This document shows positions 59,401-64,000 of a stretch of DNA of 64,000 bases, piece after piece. Position numbers and translations under genes: made by a program. The first letter of the stretch is position 1; every line of letters starts with the position of its first letter. The notes under the pieces were generated by a model. That model was not told the DNA's origin, searched no databases, and saw only the letters and a list, made by a program, of their open reading frames with translations. Origin of the DNA: Steromphala cineraria (lineage: Eukaryota; Mollusca; Gastropoda; Trochida; Trochidae); the NCBI GenBank assembly GCA_916613615.1, contig OU744728.1:34246450-34310449 (forward strand), read 5' to 3'.

Positions 59401-60624
59401 GTGCGGCACAGTTGAGAGTGAGATCCTCGGTTGTAATCAAAGAACTAATCTACAATAATCACGCGCAGGTTTGGCTTGTGGTTTACATGACACATGGAGT
59501 AGCGTTTGAAGAAGCCGTTTAAAGTCTTCAACAGCTGCCTACACAAGAGTGGGTGCCACATCGCTCTACAGGCTTCACCAGTTGTCTGTGTTTGTTTTAT
59601 TAAGCTGCCTCTTGGTACTTGAAAAAAGCCAATAGGTTAAAAACATCAAAACTTCATCAAGTTATCTAAAGGAATATAGCTTGATCTGCATTTCAATGAA
59701 AGTGCAGAAGGCTATGAAATCTGCGGCAATGCGAAATGGAGATGGGAATGCGTAACAAGACTCCCAAGAGCGGTAAAAGGTTTCTAACGGACTAATGGCG
59801 TAGCATGACAGGTAGGAACAACACGCCGCTATAGTGCCAGATCCCCGACAGAGGCCTGCGTGTTCCCTGTCTGGGCTTTACGGACACTTGGTTCTCCTGA
59901 GGGGGACAGCCTGCAACTCGGTCAACTGGACATGCGTCTGTAGGGTAACGTCGAGCCAGGGAGATGGTACCATGTGTTTATTGGATGTGTATCCTGCTGA
60001 GTGAGAGGAAAGACAATAGGTGTGCTCCTGGTTATCTGCCTGCCATCAGCCTGCATACTCGGGATAGCTGTCTCCTTACATCTCTCAAAACACAGAGCTA
60101 AATGTGTGACCTACATGTAAACACATACCCCGCCAACTGATCCACATCCACACAGAACAGTTGCTGGACCTATTTTCAATAATCAATTGCTGCATGTGAT
60201 GAAAGTGATTATTCATAATTCTTTTATTGTCTCAAACACCTCAGATAGGCAGTATACAAAAACTGAAATGTTTATGTACTCTGAGTACGTTATTTGTACC
60301 TGATTCCAATCCGTTCTCTGGTCTGTCAGAAAGGTCTGTGTACGAGGGTCAGGCTGGTTTGATTGACAGGGAGATATGCCAGGAGGACTACAAGCATCGG
60401 TCACTGACCGCTCGCCACTAGACTAAAATTTAGTCCATGAAATATTCAAAATAATTACGGTACCTTCATTTATATTATTTTATTTCTTGAGTCAATCCAA
60501 ACTTGCAGAATTTAGACCTAGACTGTATAAAGGCTTCTATATAATACACAGTCGTGAAGCAGGACTAGCTCGCCACCATCCTAGCTCTCACTAGCTACCA
60601 CAAGGAGATCTGCGTCTGGAGATC
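59401..60624. other. Intergenic stretch
   Basis: No gene, repeat or RNA recognised. Confidence 0.4.
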
Positions 60625-61932
60625 GTACTCACACCTCCGTCCCCTCTCAGCTCAACTCTCCGTCAGCCGCTCACAACTATAGACTCACACCTCCGTCCCT
60701 CTCAGCTCAACTCTCCACCTGCCGCTCACAACTAGACTCACACCTCCGTCCCTCTCAGCTCAACTCTCCACCTGCCGCTCACAACTATAGACTCACATCT
60801 CCGTCCCTCTCAGCTCAACTCTCCACCTGCCGCTCACAACTAGACTCACATCTCCGTCCCCTCTCAGCTCAACTCTCCGTCAGCCGCTCACAACTATAGA
60901 CTCACACCTCCGTCCCTCTCAGCTCAACTCTCCACCTGCCGCTCACAACTATAGACTCACATCTCCGTCCCTCTCAGCTCAACTCTCCACCTGCCGCTCA
61001 CAACTAGACTCACATCTCCGTCCCCTCTCAGCTCAACTCTCCGTCAGCCGCTCACAACTATAGACTCACATCTCCGTCCCCTCTCAGCTCAACTCTCCAC
61101 CTGCCGCTCACAACTAGACTCACATCTCCGTCCCCTCTCAGCTCAACTCTCCGTCAGCCGCTCACAACTATAGACTCACACCTCCGTCCCTCTCAGCTCA
61201 ACTCTCCGTCAGCCGCTCACAACTATAGACTCACACCTCCGTCCCTCTCAGCTCAACTCTCCACCTGCCGCTCACAACTATAGACTCACATCTCCGTCCC
61301 TCTCAGCTCAACTCTCCACCAGCCGCTCACAACTAGACTCACATCTCCGTCCCTCTCAGCTCAACTCTCCACCAGCCGCTCACAACTAGACTCACATCTC
61401 CGTCCTTCTCAGCTCAACTCTCCACCAGCCGCTCACAACTATAGACTCACATCTCCGTCCCCTCTCAGCTCAACTCTCCACCAGCCGCTCACAACTATAG
61501 ACTCACATCTCCGTCCCTCTCAGCTCAACTCTCCACCAGCCGCTCACAACTAGACTCACATCTCCGTCCCTCTCAGCTCAACTCTCCGTCAGCCGCTCAC
61601 AACTATAGACTCACATCTCCGTCCCCTCTCAGCTCAACTCTCCACCAGCCGCTCACAACTATAGACTCACATCTCCGTCCCTCTCAGCTCAACTCTCCAC
61701 CAGCCGCTCACAACTAGACTCACATCTCCGTCCCTCTCAGCTCAACTCTCCACCAGCCGCTCACAACTATAGACTCACATCTCCGTCCTTCTCAGCTCAA
61801 CTCTCCACCAGCCGCTCACAACTAGACTCACATCTCCGTCCCCTCTCAGCTCAACTCTCCACCAGCCGCTCACAACTAGACTCACATCTCCGTCCTTCTC
61901 AGCTCAACTCTCCACCAGCCGCTCACAACTAG
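60625..61932. repeat. 54/55-bp minisatellite, about 24 copies
   Basis: The unit contains CTCACATCTCCGTCCCTCTC, AGCTCAACTCTCCACCAGCC and GCTCACAACTATAGA. It varies by a 2-base difference (AACTATAGAC or AACTAGAC) and a 1-base difference (CCCTCTC or CCCCTCTC). Variants at CACCTG, CACCAG and CGTCAG divide the array into a left part (CACCTG and CGTCAG) and a right part (mostly CACCAG). Confidence 0.95.
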
Positions 61933-62610
61933 ATGAGAAACAAGATGTATGCACGTATTTAGCGGAAAAATCTCTTTCAACACATAATCAATCACTCTAT
62001 ATATAACGAACTGAACACGGGACCCCCGTGCTGAGTGATGTCTCAATGAGAAGAAGCGAGATTTAATAGTTACCAACTGAGACCGGGGTTTCCAAGTTAG
62101 AACGAGCTAGGTGTTCATGTTTCACGTGCGCGTGGGTTCATCTAACTTAAACCCGAGGTCGAGGTCGGTAACTATTTTACAAATTACACACTTAGTGTAA
62201 CTGAACACTTCATCGATCAGAACACGACAAAAGTTCTGATAGTGCAACAATGAACATTTTATATATATCAAAATGTTTCCTTGATAAACTGAAAAGGTGA
62301 AACATTGAAATTTAGAAGCGGGATCAGAACAGTCTGTCAGCCAGACCCTGATATAAGATAAAAGCCTAAGCAAATCTATAATAAGACTTGAGAGAGAAAA
62401 TGAAGAAATCTGTCTCCCTTTCATTATATATCTATTCACTTATTTTCAAATTTTAGATTTATTGAAAAAAAAATTTCATGACATTTGTTAATATAACCCA
62501 ATTTTGGTGCATGTGATGTTTTAAATGATCAATATATCATATATAATTCACGGTAATGTTTGTCCTAAAACATAAACCTAATCATAAGGTTATGTAAAAC
62601 ACCATGTAAT
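61933..62610. other. AT-rich flank
   Basis: No supported gene; only short frames without recognisable similarity. Confidence 0.4.
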
Positions 62611-62617
62611 ATTTACT

Positions 62618-62700
62618 GGCCTCCGTGGTCTGATGGCTAGTTCACACCGCCTAAAACCAACAGTTCACAAGTTCGAACCCATTCTTCGACTGCAATACTT
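62618..62700 (+). mobile_element. tRNA-derived SINE head (pol III promoter boxes)
   Basis: GGCCTCCGTGGTCTGATGGC resembles a tRNA 5' end with an A-box-like TGGTCTGATGG at 62626. A perfect B box GTTCGAACC lies at 62671, 45 bases downstream, the spacing found in tRNAs. The intervening sequence does not make a clean anticodon arm, and no clean acceptor-stem partner follows. A SINE relic is therefore more likely than a functional tRNA gene. Its 3' end could not be defined. Confidence 0.55.
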
Positions 62701-64000
62701 GTTAATATAAAATTCAGGGATTGTTTTTTGATTTGCGAAGGAAGTTTGAACGTGAATTAATTTCGATAACCACGATGAACGTGCATTCCACAGAGATATG
62801 AGTTAGTTGATTACTCGAATAAAGAGAGGAATTCCAGTTTAACCTTGCTATTGGACGTCCTGTGGGCGGTACAGCTCAGTTGAAACATTGGGGAAGCCTT
62901 ATCAGCCAGGCCGTTTCAGAGTTCAATTGTAAGACTAACGTTCGAAAAATTTCATTTTTCATGGTATTCAAGGGTATATCTTAATCTCCGTAATGCGCAA
63001 TCTCGACAAAAGAATTACAATTTCATCATATTGATTCAGTCTATGCTAACAGTCAAAGAGCACGTTTAGCGTTTGCGCACTGGTACGAAAGTAAGCAGTT
63101 TTCCCCATGTGCGAACGCAGTGAGCAAAGGGTGGCAACAACTTTTTTTAATAACTTTTTATTTTTGTTGCATTTTTGGTTGCACATTGGTGTAATAGAAA
63201 CAGCACATGAGTTTACATAAACAACTTGTTACACATTGACCAATATTTATAAAACATAGATAGGTTGTCATTTGAATGGCATTATATTTGGCTAAGTAAT
63301 ACTATTTGGCAATCTCTGCTTGGATCGCTCGGAACTCTGGCACAGAGTGTCTTATTCTATGGTCAAAAATTATGGTGGCAACGACTTTCTCTCGCCTTGA
63401 ATCAAAATAATGTTGATGTGTCAAAACTTATTACTCCAAAACTTTGATAAAGACATAAAAGTCTCCAAAATGTTTACTCTCTTAAGTTAACACCTCAGAA
63501 ATGTCATTAATCACGTGAATTATAGGCCTATGAAATTGAACGTTTAAGACGTTCAAACACAGCCTCTTCAATCGTTCTTCGGGTCCATTACCCCCACAAG
63601 CTTCCGGTTTACGGAGTGAAGAAACAGGTTTAGGTAGTAAATAAGGAAGAGTTATCGATAAGGCCTCCTTTTGTCACAGAACGTTTTGATTTAAATCAAA
63701 GTTATGAGGTGTGGTGTTTCTTGATTTTAAGATAGATAAACATAAGACCACTAATAATAAGACCACGTCAAAGCGAGATTAAACCAACCTGCAAAATGCA
63801 AAGCAATTTCCACGGGACGCACGTGCGTTGTCACAGCAACTGTGAAACTGACATCAAATTCCACGGACGAATTCGTAAGAAACATTATTTTGAAACAGTA
63901 GCTAAATTTTAGGACTTGATTTTTAAAGATCGTTGTATATTTTAATATCATCAGATGTATAACTTTTAGAGAACAAATAATAAATAAATCGTGTACATTT
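62701..64000. other. Right flank of the window
   Basis: AT-rich. A weak tRNA-like patch (GTACAGCTCAGTTG ... GAGTTCAATTG) lies at about 62870-62930. No gene supported. Confidence 0.35.

Overview
This is eukaryotic, almost certainly animal, genomic DNA: introns with GT/AG boundaries, non-LTR retrotransposons, a tRNA-derived SINE-like sequence and very abundant minisatellites in an AT-rich background. The style of the reverse transcriptases and of the secreted von Willebrand factor A (vWA) protein fits a marine lophotrochozoan, most likely a mollusc. That assignment is inference, because nothing in the window fixes the species.

The one host gene I can support lies on the + strand from about 15.2 kb to at least 57.94 kb. 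I rebuilt it by hand from splice sites and reading phase as 12 coding exons, 1929 nt including the stop, giving 642 residues. A signal-peptide exon (15440-15481) sits behind a GC-box/CCAAT region. A 27-kb first intron leads to a 22-nt exon (42917-42938) and a 9-nt micro-exon (49149-49157). Nine GC-richer exons (52400-57941) then encode three vWA domains joined by short Thr/Pro-rich linkers. Each vWA domain is bracketed by cysteines. Only the first keeps a complete metal-binding (MIDAS) motif. The product should be a secreted extracellular-matrix-type protein.

Layout. 1-0.43 kb: 86-bp tandem repeat. 0.43-4.0 kb: no gene seen. 4.0-10.5 kb: two broken copies of one non-LTR retrotransposon family on the - strand, interleaved with GTCG/GAGTC-rich repeat sequence. 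11.1-13.9 kb: 41-bp and 32-bp arrays. 15-58 kb: the vWA gene, whose introns hold arrays with units of 73, 43, 45, 54, 17, 34, 57, 62, 34, 46, 60, 38, 23/31 and 30 bp. A 5'-truncated retrotransposon of a different type lies in intron 5. 58-64 kb: 3' flank with a 54-55-bp array and a tRNA-like SINE head.

Tandem arrays total about 18 kb, more than a quarter of the window. The long reading frames inside them (the largest 1358 codons) come from periods divisible by three or from stop-free units, and I do not annotate them as genes. I found no prokaryotic-type system, CRISPR array or gene cluster. The most striking features are the minisatellite-packed introns of the vWA gene, the 9-nt micro-exon next to an array, and the 57-bp array with an uninterrupted antisense frame.
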